Part shown: positions 1 to 5,755 of the stretch, piece after piece | Position numbering within the stretch: the first letter of the stretch is position 1 | Layout of the letters: each line of letters begins with the position of its first letter | Source: Chloroflexota bacterium | GTDB taxonomy: Bacteria > Chloroflexota > Limnocylindria > P2-11E | Assembly: GCA_005881085.1 (NCBI GenBank) | Contig: VBGU01000046.1 | Coordinates: 2,291 to 15,228 of the forward strand | Reading direction: 5' to 3' | DNA: 12,938 nucleotides | The notes under the pieces: model-generated | The model's input: only the letters and a program-made list of their open reading frames with translations | Databases searched by the model: none | Told to the model about the DNA's origin: nothing | Made by a program: the position numbers and the translations under genes

Positions 1-394
1 CATCGCGGAGAACGTGGCGCAGCAGCTCGAGCGGCGCGTGTCCTTCCGAAAAGTGCTGAAGCAGACTGTGCAGCGGTCGATGAAGTCCGGCGCGAAGGGC
101 GTTCGCGTCGCGGTCTCGGGCCGCCTGGGCGGCGCCGAGATGAGCCGGCGCGAGTGGGAGCGCGAGGGCCGTGTACCCCTGCACACCCTTCGCGGAGATA
201 TCGAGTTCGGTCGCGCCACGGCGAAGACGACGTACGGCACGATCGGCGTGAAGGCGTGGGTCTACAAGGGTGAGATCGAGCCCGCTCCGCGCCAGGTCAC
301 GCAAACGAGCGCGCCCGCCGCAGCGGTGCAGCGTCCGCCGGCTCCGCCGGCCCCGGCTCCGGCGCCGGTACCCCAGCCGGCGAGGGTGAGCTAG
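1..394 (+). CDS. rpsC: Small ribosomal subunit protein S3, C-terminal part (5' end outside window)
   Basis: S3 binds 16S rRNA in the 30S head and helps form the mRNA entry channel. Only the C-terminal domain is present; the frame is open from base 2, so the gene begins upstream. The reading contains the S3 C-domain signature RRVSFRKVLKQ, then SGAKGVRVAVSGRLGGAEMSR, then an end close to GVKAWVYKGEI. After this core comes a tail of about 35 residues made mostly of Pro and Ala, ending at TAG 392-394. Variable C-terminal tails are common in S3. A GTG at 14 lies inside the domain and is not the true start. The rplP ATG follows the stop codon directly. Identification is by family pattern and by position in the operon. 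Confidence 0.97.
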   Translation, partial: IAENVAQQLERRVSFRKVLKQTVQRSMKSGAKGVRVAVSGRLGGAEMSRREWEREGRVPLHTLRGDIEFGRATAKTTYGTIGVKAWVYKGEIEPAPRQVTQTSAPAAAVQRPPAPPAPAPAPVPQPARVS

Positions 395-838
395 ATGCTG
401 CAACCCAAGCGGCTCAAGCACCGCAAGTTCCAGCGTGGCCGGATGAAGGGCGCGGCGCAGCGTGGCAACCGGATCACGAAGGGCGACTTCGCGCTCAAGG
501 CGATGGAGCCGTGCTGGATGACCGCGCGCCAGATCGAGGCCGCGCGACGCGCGGTGACGCACCACTTCAAGCGCGGTGGCGCGGTCTGGATCAACGTGTT
601 CCCCGACAAGCCCGTGACCAAGAAGCCCGCCGAAGTGCGGATGGGCTCAGGTAAGGGTGCGCCCGACCACTGGGTCGCGGTCGTGCGACCGGGGCGCGTC
701 ATCCTCGAGGTCGGCGGCGTCAGCCGCGCGCTCGCGAAAGAGGCGCTGCGGCTCGCTGCCTACAAGCTTCCGATCAAGACGCAATTCATCGCGAGAGAGG
801 AGGCTGGGGCGGATGAAGGACATGCGGCGGCTGTCTGA
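395..838 (+). CDS. rplP: Large ribosomal subunit protein L16
   Basis: L16 sits near the peptidyl transferase centre and A-site tRNA elbow of the 50S subunit. The 147-residue product starts MLQPKRLKHRK and shows the family blocks RGGAVWINVFPDKPVTKKP and VRMGSGKG, followed by WVAVVRPGRVILEVGGVS. The Arg in the VRMGSGKG block is the position hydroxylated in some proteobacteria (family knowledge); there is no sign here of the modifying enzyme. Family length is about 137-145, so the C-terminus (EEAGADEGHAAAV) is slightly long. The ATG abuts the rpsC stop codon. The last 26 nt overlap rpmC, which starts in another frame, so the two are probably translationally coupled. Confidence 0.98.
   Translation: MLQPKRLKHRKFQRGRMKGAAQRGNRITKGDFALKAMEPCWMTARQIEAARRAVTHHFKRGGAVWINVFPDKPVTKKPAEVRMGSGKGAPDHWVAVVRPGRVILEVGGVSRALAKEALRLAAYKLPIKTQFIAREEAGADEGHAAAV
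795..803 (+). promoter_or_regulatory. Ribosome binding site for rpmC, inside rplP
   Basis: GAGAGGAGG, nine bases before the ATG at 813. It lies within the 3' coding part of rplP and decides the rpmC start, ruling out longer in-frame readings that run back to 657. Confidence 0.75.
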
Positions 839-1013
839 TAACGAGGTCGCGGATCAGCTGCGCGGTGCGCGTGAGGAGCTCTTCGACGCGAAGTTCAAGC
901 TCGCCACGCGACAGCTCAAGAACTTCCGCACCATGCCGCAGGCGCGGCGCAAGATCGCGCGCCTCCTCACCGTGATGCGCGAACGAACGACTGAGAGTGA
1001 GACTAATGGCTGA
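813..1013 (+). CDS. rpmC: Large ribosomal subunit protein L29
   Basis: L29 is a small two-helix protein at the exit of the 50S polypeptide tunnel, where it helps form the docking site for SRP and trigger factor. The 66-residue product (MKDMRRLSDNEVADQLRG...) matches the family in length and pattern: a basic and acidic helical hairpin, LFDAKFKLATRQLKN, then a second helix with ARRKIARLLTVMRER. ATG 813 is chosen because a strong Shine-Dalgarno precedes it; ATG 822 is a weaker alternative. The start lies inside rplP (26-nt overlap). The stop at 1011-1013 overlaps the rpsQ start by 8 nt. The frame is open upstream to 657, but that part is only a shadow of rplP. Confidence 0.95.
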   Translation: MKDMRRLSDNEVADQLRGAREELFDAKFKLATRQLKNFRTMPQARRKIARLLTVMRERTTESETNG

Positions 1014-1629
1014 GAAGCGATCGGGGGGCTCTGCCCCCCGGCCCCCGAAAGAGACCACGAAGACGACGACGACGCGCGCGAAAGCGCCGGCGAAGGCCGC
1101 CACGACTCGTGCGGCGGCAGCGAAGGCGCCGGCCAAAGCGCCCGCGAAAGCGGCGGTGGCCGCGCGCCCGGTCGGAAAGCGCACTGTCGCCCGTAAGCGG
1201 GTGGCGCCCGCCGCGGCGGCACCGGGCCAGAAAGAGCAGTTCACCTGGCGCCGCTTCCGTCGTAAGACGAAGGTCGGCGTCGTTGTATCCGCGAAGATGG
1301 CCAAGACGATCGTCGTCGAGGTCGGTCGTTTCCGGGAGCACCCGCTCTACAAGAAGATGATCCGTCTCCGCAAGCGCTTCGCGGCGCACGACGAGGCGGG
1401 CGAGGCCAAGGCGGGCGACCTCGTGCGCATCCAGGAGAGCCGGCCCTTCAGCGCGACGAAGCGCTGGCGGCTCGTCGAGGTCATCTCGCGCGCCGGTGAG
1501 GCCGGCGCGGCCGCACCGCGCGTCGCCGACATCTCGAAGGCGCTCGAAGAGCAAGAAGGCGTGACCGACATCCTCACACCCGAGCGCGCGGGCGACGAGC
1601 AGGAGACAGAGGAGAACGCGGAAGAGTGA
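1006..1629 (+). CDS. rpsQ: Small ribosomal subunit protein S17 with long N- and C-terminal extensions
   Basis: S17 is an OB-fold protein that binds 16S rRNA early in 30S assembly. The family core is about residues 82-165: RRKTKVGVVVSAKMAKTIVVEV, HPLYKKMIRLRKRFAAHDE, GDLVRIQESRPFSATKRWRL. Ordinary S17 is 80-110 residues; this one is 207. The N-terminal ~78 residues are Ala/Lys/Pro/Thr-rich with repeated APAK units (residues 25-50), resembling histone H1-like tails. The C-terminal ~42 residues are acidic (ends EQETEENAEE). ATG 1006 is preferred over the in-frame GTG 997. The Shine-Dalgarno is weak, and coupling to rpmC by the 8-nt overlap is likely. High third-position G+C through the extension argues that it is translated. 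Residues 6-14 (SGGSAPRPP) come from a 28-nt palindromic repeat also found in truA. Confidence 0.93.
   Translation: MAEKRSGGSAPRPPKETTKTTTTRAKAPAKAATTRAAAAKAPAKAPAKAAVAARPVGKRTVARKRVAPAAAAPGQKEQFTWRRFRRKTKVGVVVSAKMAKTIVVEVGRFREHPLYKKMIRLRKRFAAHDEAGEAKAGDLVRIQESRPFSATKRWRLVEVISRAGEAGAAAPRVADISKALEEQEGVTDILTPERAGDEQETEENAEE
1021..1048. repeat. 28-nt palindromic repeat, copy A, inside rpsQ
   Basis: The element is bounded by perfect 7-nt inverted repeats TCGGGGG and CCCCCGA. It also contains a competing inner hairpin, GGGGGGC-TCT-GCCCCCC (1023-1039). It matches copy B at 12839-12866 in 27 of 28 bases; the one difference is in the hairpin loop. In rpsQ it is read as SGGSAPRPP near the N-terminus. 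Confidence 0.8.
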
Positions 1630-1994
1630 TCCGGCCGTACACGCGGGTCCGTTGCGCCGACAACACCGGAGCGCGCGAGCTCTCGGTGATCCGTGTGCTG
1701 GCTTCGTCCACTGGGACGACCGCCGAGATCGGTGACGTCTTCATCGCCGCCGTGAAGAACGCGATCCCGAACTCCGGAGTGAAGAAAGGCGAGGTCGTGC
1801 GCGCGGTCGTCGTCCGCCAGACCAAGGAGTACCGCCGTACAGACGGGTCGTACATCCGCTTCGACGACAACGCGGCCGTCCTCTTGAATCCCCAGAACCA
1901 GCCGCGCGGGACGCGGATCTTCGGGCCGGTCGCGCGTGAGCTTCGCGAGCGCAACTTCATGAAGATCGTCTCGCTCGCGCCGGAGGTCCTCTAA
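1626..1994 (+). CDS. rplN: Large ribosomal subunit protein L14
   Basis: L14 binds 23S rRNA at the subunit interface, forms bridges to 16S rRNA and is contacted by the silencing factor RsfS. The 122-residue product has the normal family length and blocks: RVRCADNTGARELSVIRVL, GDVFIAAVKNAIPN, then VKKGEVVRAVVVRQTKEYRR, FDDNAAVLLN, RGTRIFGPVARELRE and the ending FMKIVSLAPEVL. The start is GTG 1626, which overlaps the rpsQ stop codon in a GTGA arrangement typical of coupled translation; purine-rich GAGGAG lies about ten bases upstream. Nothing unusual is seen in the protein. Confidence 0.98.
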   Translation: MIRPYTRVRCADNTGARELSVIRVLASSTGTTAEIGDVFIAAVKNAIPNSGVKKGEVVRAVVVRQTKEYRRTDGSYIRFDDNAAVLLNPQNQPRGTRIFGPVARELRERNFMKIVSLAPEVL

Positions 1995-2330
1995 ATGGCG
2001 GGCATGCGCCTTCGCAAGGGTGACGAGGTCATGGTGATCGCGGGCAAGGACCGCGGGAAGCGCGGCCGCGTCCAGGAAGTACGGCCCCGCGACCTGACCG
2101 TGATCGTCGCCGGGCTGAACATCGCCAAGCACCACACCAAGGCGAACCCTGCCAAGAATCAGAAGGGCGGGATCATCGAGCAGCCCATGCCGCTCGGGCT
2201 CGGGAAGGTCATGGTCATCTGCCCGCACTGCGGAAAGCCCACCCGCGTCGCACACCGGTCCGACGAAGAGACCAAGGAGCGGGTGTGCAAGCGGTGTGGC
2301 GAAGCGATCGTCGTTGAGGAGCCGAAGTGA
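1995..2330 (+). CDS. rplX: Large ribosomal subunit protein L24, zinc-ribbon form
   Basis: L24 is an early 50S assembly protein that lies near the exit tunnel. The 111-residue product begins with a KOW domain (residues ~6-33: RKGDEVMVIAGKDRGKRGRV), then the conserved GLNIAKHHTKANP block. The C-terminal half carries a four-cysteine zinc knuckle, C76-x2-C79 (CPHC) and C98-x2-C101 (CKRC). Many bacteria keep these cysteines and some lose them, so this is the probable zinc-binding form. ATG 1995 follows the rplN stop directly, with Shine-Dalgarno GGAGGT at 1982-1987. The end overlaps rplE by 4 nt. Confidence 0.98.
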   Translation: MAGMRLRKGDEVMVIAGKDRGKRGRVQEVRPRDLTVIVAGLNIAKHHTKANPAKNQKGGIIEQPMPLGLGKVMVICPHCGKPTRVAHRSDEETKERVCKRCGEAIVVEEPK

Positions 2331-2875
2331 CGGCGGTACTCAAGGAGCGCTACGACACGGCCGTTCGCGACGAGCTGCGCAAGCAGTTCAGCTACGGCAA
2401 CGTCATGCAGATCCCGAAGGTCGAGAAGATCGTCCTCAACATCGGCATGGGTGAGGCCATCGGCAACGCCAAGGCGATGGACGCGGCGGCCGGCGACCTC
2501 GCGAAGATCACCGGACAGCGGCCGATCGTCACGAAGTCCAAGAAAGCGATCTCGAACTTCCGGCTCCGTATCGGCATGCCGATCGGCCTCAAGGTGACGC
2601 TTCGCGGGGAGCGCATGTGGCACTTCCTCGAGAAGCTCGTCACGGTCGCGCTCCCGCGCATCCGCGACTTCCAGGGCGTTCCCGACAAGAGCTTCGACGG
2701 GCGCGGTAACTACTCGCTCGGTCTCAAGGAGCAGCTCGTCTTCCCGGAGATCGAGTACGACAAGATCGACCGCCTCCGCGGCATGGAGATCACGATCTGC
2801 ACGACGGCGAGGACGGACGAAGAGGCGCGCGCGCTGCTGCGCAGCCTTGGGATGCCGTTCCGTACTGCGTCTTAA
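2327..2875 (+). CDS. rplE: Large ribosomal subunit protein L5
   Basis: L5 carries 5S rRNA into the central protuberance of the 50S subunit and touches P-site tRNA. The 182-residue product has normal length and the family signatures: MQIPKVEKIVLNIGMGEA, GQRPIVTKSKKAISNFRLR, then GMPIGLKVTLRG, RIRDFQGVPDKSFDGRGNYSLGLKEQLVFPEI and the final AGMPF-like segment (LRSLGMPF). The start is GTG 2327 in a GTGA overlap with the rplX stop, with GAGGAG at 2316-2321 five bases upstream. In enterobacteria the S8 autoregulatory site lies around this start; I did not find a convincing S8-binding fold here. Confidence 0.98.
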   Translation: MTAVLKERYDTAVRDELRKQFSYGNVMQIPKVEKIVLNIGMGEAIGNAKAMDAAAGDLAKITGQRPIVTKSKKAISNFRLRIGMPIGLKVTLRGERMWHFLEKLVTVALPRIRDFQGVPDKSFDGRGNYSLGLKEQLVFPEIEYDKIDRLRGMEITICTTARTDEEARALLRSLGMPFRTAS

Positions 2876-2887
2876 GAGGTACAGAAG

Positions 2888-3073
2888 ATGGCAAAGAAAA
2901 GCCTCATCCTGAAACAGCAGCGCACCCCGAAGTTCAAGGTGCGCAGCCACAGCCGGTGCCAGGTGTGCGGGCGTCCACGCGGCTACCTGCGGAAGTTCGG
3001 CCTTTGCCGGATCTGCTTCCGCGAGCGCGCGCTGATCGGCGAGCTTCCGGGCGTCACGAAGTCGAGCTGGTAG
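2888..3073 (+). CDS. rpsN: Small ribosomal subunit protein S14, zinc type
   Basis: S14 sits in the 30S head beside S3 and S10. The 61-residue product is the short, zinc-binding (type Z) form. It has four cysteines in two pairs, C24-x2-C27 (RCQVCGRPRGYLRKFGLCRICFRE spacing) and C40-x2-C43, and ends GELPGVTKSSW, the usual C-terminus. The basic N-terminus is slightly divergent (KSLILKQQR). The ATG has AAGAGGT at 2874-2880 upstream, across the rplE stop codon. The gap before it is 12 nt and rpsH follows after 11 nt. Some bacteria encode a second zinc-free copy for zinc shortage; none is visible in this window. Confidence 0.98.
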   Translation: MAKKSLILKQQRTPKFKVRSHSRCQVCGRPRGYLRKFGLCRICFRERALIGELPGVTKSSW

Positions 3074-3074
3074 C

Positions 3075-3080
3075 AGGGGG
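3075..3080 (+). promoter_or_regulatory. Ribosome binding site for rpsH
   Basis: AGGGGG in the 11-nt gap after rpsN, four bases before ATG 3085. It supports the upstream start and hence an N-terminally extended S8. A weaker GAAGGG at 3189-3194 stands before the internal ATG 3202, which is the conventional start position. Confidence 0.6.
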
Positions 3081-3084
3081 TTTG

Positions 3085-3585
3085 ATGTTGACCGAAGAGA
3101 TGACGGCGTTGCGCGAACAGGCACCGGAGACCGCGGATCGGTCCGAGCGGCCGGCGCGCAAGCCCGCCACGCCGAAGAAGGTGCGACCGAAGGGCATCGG
3201 GATGCCCAATGATCCGGTCGCCGACCTCCTCACGCGCGTCCGCAACGCGGCGGGCGCGCGCCACGAGACCGTGTCCATCCCGACGAGCCGGATGAAGGCC
3301 GAGGTCGCCCGCATCCTGCGCGACGAGGGCTACATCTCGGGGATCGAACAGCCCAACGCGCGCGAGCTCGTGCTGCGGATGAAGTACATCGGCAAGCTTC
3401 CCGCGGTCGCCGGTCTGCGCCGCATCTCGAAGCCAGGGCTTCGCGTCTACGCGCGGAAGGACGAGATGCCGCGCGTGCTCGGCGGTCTCGGCATCGCCAT
3501 CGTCTCGACCTCGTCCGGCCTCATGACCGGCCGCGAAGCGGAGCGCAAGGGCCTCGGCGGCGAGGTCCTGGCATATGTCTGGTAA
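3085..3585 (+). CDS. rpsH: Small ribosomal subunit protein S8 with N-terminal extension
   Basis: S8 binds 16S rRNA helix 21 and is a primary 30S assembly protein; in many bacteria it also represses its own operon. The 166-residue reading contains the full family core from about residue 40: MPNDPVADLLTRVRNA, SRMKAEVARILRDEGYI, the conserved STSSGLMTGREAERKG and the terminal LGGEVLAYVW. Ordinary S8 is about 130 residues and starts at the equivalent of Met40 (ATG 3202). I chose ATG 3085 because it has a Shine-Dalgarno, sits 11 nt after rpsN, and the extra 39 codons keep strong G/C preference in the third position. The extension is charged (MLTEEM...PKKVRPKGIG). Initiation at 3202 remains possible. 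Confidence 0.95.
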   Translation: MLTEEMTALREQAPETADRSERPARKPATPKKVRPKGIGMPNDPVADLLTRVRNAAGARHETVSIPTSRMKAEVARILRDEGYISGIEQPNARELVLRMKYIGKLPAVAGLRRISKPGLRVYARKDEMPRVLGGLGIAIVSTSSGLMTGREAERKGLGGEVLAYVW

Positions 3586-3586
3586 C

Positions 3587-3663
3587 CGAGCGACGAGCGG
3601 CTTTGCCGTGAGGAGCGAGTCGTCCGGCCGTGAGCGTGTCTGTTCGGCGAAGCCGACAGATTG
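3587..3663 (+). repeat. Intergenic ~76-bp repeat, copy 1 (rpsH-rplF gap)
   Basis: This segment fills most of the 99-bp gap between rpsH and rplF. Its first 55 bases match copy 2 (8882-8936) at 50 positions without gaps. They include a small hairpin CGGC-TTT-GCCG (3598-3608). The segment ends in a second hairpin (3639-3660), about 9 bp with one bulged T and loop GAA, followed by TTG. There is no U-run after it, so it is not a classical terminator. Strand is given for the transcribed direction. Confidence 0.85.
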
Positions 3664-3684
3664 GTCAGGTTTGGTAGGTAGGGC

Positions 3685-4239
3685 ATGAGCAGGATCGGAC
3701 GACTCCCGGTGGCCATCCCGAGCGGGGTCGACATCAAGATCGATGGTCAGACCGTGAACGTGAAAGGCCCCAAGGGCCAGCTCACGCGCACGTTCCACGA
3801 GAACATGAAGATCGAGCGCGAGGATGGAAAGATCGCGGTGCAGCGGGCGGACGACTCGCAGCAGAACCGCGCGCTCCACGGTCTCACCCGGACGCTGCTC
3901 GCGAACATGGTCACCGGCGTGACGACCGGATTCGCCAAGGACCTCGAGATCAGCGGTACCGGATACCGCGCGGTGCTCCAGGGCAAGAAGCTCACGCTCG
4001 CCCTCGGTTTCTCGCATCCGATCGAGATCGACCCGCCCGCCGGCGTCACGTTCACGGTCGAGACGCCGCAGAAGCTCAAGGTCTCAGGTATCGACAAAGA
4101 GGCGGTCGGCGAGGTCGCGGCGAAGATCCGCCGGCTCCGCGAGCCGGACCCGTACAAGGCGAAGGGCGTGAAGTACGCGGGCGAATACATCCGCCGCAAG
4201 GCGGGCAAGGCCGGCAAGGTCGGGGCTGCGAAGGTCTAG
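3685..4239 (+). CDS. rplF: Large ribosomal subunit protein L6
   Basis: L6 lies at the base of the L7/L12 stalk next to the sarcin-ricin loop, where translation factors bind. The 184-residue product has two repeated domains of normal size. It starts MSRIGRLPVAIPSGVDIKID, has KGPKGQLTRTF, a central LEISGTGYRAVLQGKKLTLALGFSH and the diagnostic ending RREPDPYKAKGVKY-like block (LREPDPYKAKGVKYAGEYI) with a basic tail KAGKAGKVGAAKV. ATG 3685 has TAGGTAGGG just upstream. It is the first gene after the repeat-filled gap, so its expression may depend on how that RNA folds. The rplR ATG follows the TAG stop directly. Confidence 0.98.
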   Translation: MSRIGRLPVAIPSGVDIKIDGQTVNVKGPKGQLTRTFHENMKIEREDGKIAVQRADDSQQNRALHGLTRTLLANMVTGVTTGFAKDLEISGTGYRAVLQGKKLTLALGFSHPIEIDPPAGVTFTVETPQKLKVSGIDKEAVGEVAAKIRRLREPDPYKAKGVKYAGEYIRRKAGKAGKVGAAKV

Positions 4240-4593
4240 ATGGCAAAGCAGACGAGACTCCAGAGCAGAACTCGCCGCCACTCGCGCGTGCGCGAGAAGG
4301 TGCGCGGAAGCGCCGGCCGTCCGCGTCTTGCCGTCTTCCGTTCGATCACGCATATCTACGCGCAGCTCATCGACGACGACTCGGGCAAGACGCTCGTCGC
4401 CGCGTCGAGCGTCGACGCGAAAGACGGCAAGGGCAGCAAGAGCGAGCGGGCGAAGACGGTCGGCGCGATGCTCGGCGAGAAGGCGAAGGCCAAGGGCATC
4501 GCCGAGGCGGTCTTCGATCGTGGCGGCTACCGCTATCACGGGAGAGTCAAAGCGCTCGGCGACGCGGCCCGAAGCGCGGGGTTGAGGTTCTAA
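4240..4593 (+). CDS. rplR: Large ribosomal subunit protein L18
   Basis: L18 binds 5S rRNA together with L5 in the central protuberance. The 117-residue product has the expected length, an Arg-rich N-terminus (RLQSRTRRHSRVREKVRG) and the core GRPRLAVFRSITHIYAQLIDD, then GKTLVAASSVD. The C-terminus GIAEAVFDRGGYRYHGRVKALGDAARSAGLRF is the standard family ending. ATG 4240 abuts the rplF stop. The stop TAA overlaps the rpsE ATG by one base (TAATG). Nothing unusual is seen. Confidence 0.98.
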   Translation: MAKQTRLQSRTRRHSRVREKVRGSAGRPRLAVFRSITHIYAQLIDDDSGKTLVAASSVDAKDGKGSKSERAKTVGAMLGEKAKAKGIAEAVFDRGGYRYHGRVKALGDAARSAGLRF

Positions 4594-5111
4594 TGGCAAA
4601 GATCGATCCAAACCGTCTCGAGCTGACCGAGCGCGTGGTCCAGATAAACCGCGTGTCGAAGGTCGTGAAGGGCGGTCGGCGCTTCTCCTTCTCCGCGATC
4701 GTTGTCGTTGGCGACGGCCGCGGCCATGTCGGCGCGGGCCTGGGTAAGGCCGACGAGGTCCCGGGCGCCATCAACAAGGGCCGCGAGGACGCGAAGAAGC
4801 ACGTGATGCTCGTGCCGCTCGTCGATCGCACGATCCCGCATCAGGTCGTCGCCGACTTCGGCGCGGCGCGGGTCGTGCTGCGCCCGGCGTCGAAGGGCAC
4901 CGGCGTCATCGCCGGCGGGTCGGTCCGGGCGGTCGTCGAGTCGGCCGGGATCAGCGACATCCTCTCGAAGTCACTCGGAAGCACCAACCCCGTGAACGTG
5001 GTCAGGGCGACGATCAAGGCGCTCTCCCTGCTGCGCTCCGCCGAGACGGTGCGCCAGATGCGTGGCCTGCCGCCGCGCGAGGCCCGTCAGCCGCGCGAGG
5101 CGGCGTCGTGA
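4593..5111 (+). CDS. rpsE: Small ribosomal subunit protein S5
   Basis: S5 helps shape the mRNA entrance and decoding fidelity in the 30S body. The 172-residue product shows the N-terminal double-stranded RNA-binding domain (ELTERVVQINRVSKVVKGGRRFSFSAIVVVGDGRG, GLGKADEVPGAINKG), then the C-terminal fold with RPASKGTGVIAGGSVRAVVE, AGISDILSKSLGSTNPVNVVRATI. The glycine-rich loop where spectinomycin-resistance changes occur (VKGGRRF) looks wild type. The TAATG overlap with rplR and the GTGA overlap with rpmD suggest coupled translation on both sides. The tail PPREARQPREAAS is slightly long and variable. Confidence 0.98.
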   Translation: MAKIDPNRLELTERVVQINRVSKVVKGGRRFSFSAIVVVGDGRGHVGAGLGKADEVPGAINKGREDAKKHVMLVPLVDRTIPHQVVADFGAARVVLRPASKGTGVIAGGSVRAVVESAGISDILSKSLGSTNPVNVVRATIKALSLLRSAETVRQMRGLPPREARQPREAAS

Positions 5112-5320
5112 CGCGTCTTATGATCCGCCAGCACAAGAGCGCGATCGGCGAGAAGAAGGGCGCGAAGCAAACGCTGTCCGCGCTCGGCCTTCGGCGTCCC
5201 GGCCACGTCGTATCGCACGACGACTCGCCGGCGCTTCGCGGAATGCTCCGCCGCGTCGCTCACCTCATCCATGTGAGCGATGAGAAGGAGGAGGGCGATG
5301 CGCCAGCACGAGCTCGTTAA
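5108..5320 (+). CDS. rpmD: Large ribosomal subunit protein L30
   Basis: L30 is a small 50S protein that is absent from many bacterial lineages, so its presence is mildly informative. The 70-residue product shows the family core: RLMIRQHKSAIGEKKGAKQTLSALGLRRPGHVV, then DDSPALRGMLRRVAHLIHV. The start is GTG 5108 overlapping the rpsE stop (GTGA); ATG 5120 inside the first strand would clip the fold. The acidic end SDEKEEGDAPARAR lies in the stretch that overlaps the ribosome binding site and first 23 nt of rplO, so the tail sequence may be constrained by the next gene's start signal. Confidence 0.95.
   Translation: MTRLMIRQHKSAIGEKKGAKQTLSALGLRRPGHVVSHDDSPALRGMLRRVAHLIHVSDEKEEGDAPARAR
5285..5291 (+). 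promoter_or_regulatory. Ribosome binding site for rplO, inside rpmD
   Basis: AAGGAGG, a near-perfect Shine-Dalgarno, six bases before ATG 5298. It decides the rplO start against the in-frame ATG at 5280, which would lie upstream of the site and add MRRRRA. Confidence 0.85.
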
Positions 5321-5750
5321 GCCCCGCGGCTCGCGTAAGCTGCCCCGCCGTCTCGGGCGCGGCACATCGCAGGGCCAGGGCAAGACCGCGGGCCGTGGAA
5401 CGAAGGGCCAGCTCGCGCGCAACGGTCCTGGGATTCCGGGCTGGTTCGAGGGCGGTCAGACGCCGCTGCACATGCGCGTCCCGAAGCTTCGCGGCTTCAA
5501 GAACCGCTTCCGGAAGACCTTCGTCGCCGTGAACGTCGGACGCCTCGCTGACTACGCCGCCGAGGGAAAGGTCTCTCCCGATACCCTCGCGGCGAAGGGC
5601 CTTATCGAGAAGGATGCCCGCATCAAGGTGCTGGGCGACGGTGACATCGGCACGAAGCTCGAAGTCCACGCGCATTCGGTGTCCGCGACGGCGCGCCAGA
5701 AGATCGAGTCCGCCGGCGGCTCCATCGTCATCATCGTCGCGAGCGTCTAG
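5298..5750 (+). CDS. rplO: Large ribosomal subunit protein L15
   Basis: L15 is a late 50S assembly protein with a long basic extension that threads into 23S rRNA. The 150-residue product has the standard start MRQHELVKPRGSRKLPRRLGRG and the Gly-rich block GQGKTAGRGTKGQLARNG. It also has GWFEGGQTPLHMRVPKLRGFKN, and a globular C-terminal domain with VKVLGDG-like (IKVLGDGDI), LEVHAHSVSATARQKIESAGG. ATG 5298 is fixed by the AAGGAGG site. It overlaps the end of rpmD by 23 nt and is followed by secY after 5 nt, the usual L15-SecY pairing. Confidence 0.98.
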   Translation: MRQHELVKPRGSRKLPRRLGRGTSQGQGKTAGRGTKGQLARNGPGIPGWFEGGQTPLHMRVPKLRGFKNRFRKTFVAVNVGRLADYAAEGKVSPDTLAAKGLIEKDARIKVLGDGDIGTKLEVHAHSVSATARQKIESAGGSIVIIVASV

Positions 5751-5755
5751 CGCGT

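Noticed and set aside
657..812. Longer reading of rpmC starting at 657
   Set aside because: That stretch is antiphase to rplP and Ser/Arg-rich with no L29 similarity. The strong ribosome binding site at 795-803 fixes the start at 813.
2222..2305. Cysteine pairs in L24 as an unusual insertion
   Set aside because: Four-cysteine L24 is widespread in bacteria; forms without the cysteines are the derived ones. It is not a novelty here.
2315..2420. S8 autoregulatory target around the rplE start, as in enterobacteria
   Set aside because: I could not find a helix resembling the conserved S8-binding site of 16S rRNA by eye. Without a structure search the claim is not supported.
3639..3660. Hairpin after rpsH as an intrinsic transcription terminator
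   Set aside because: No run of T follows it; the next bases are TTGGTCAGG. The operon continues with a close gene and no new promoter was seen. The same applies to the hairpins at 8934-8953 and 10470-10494.
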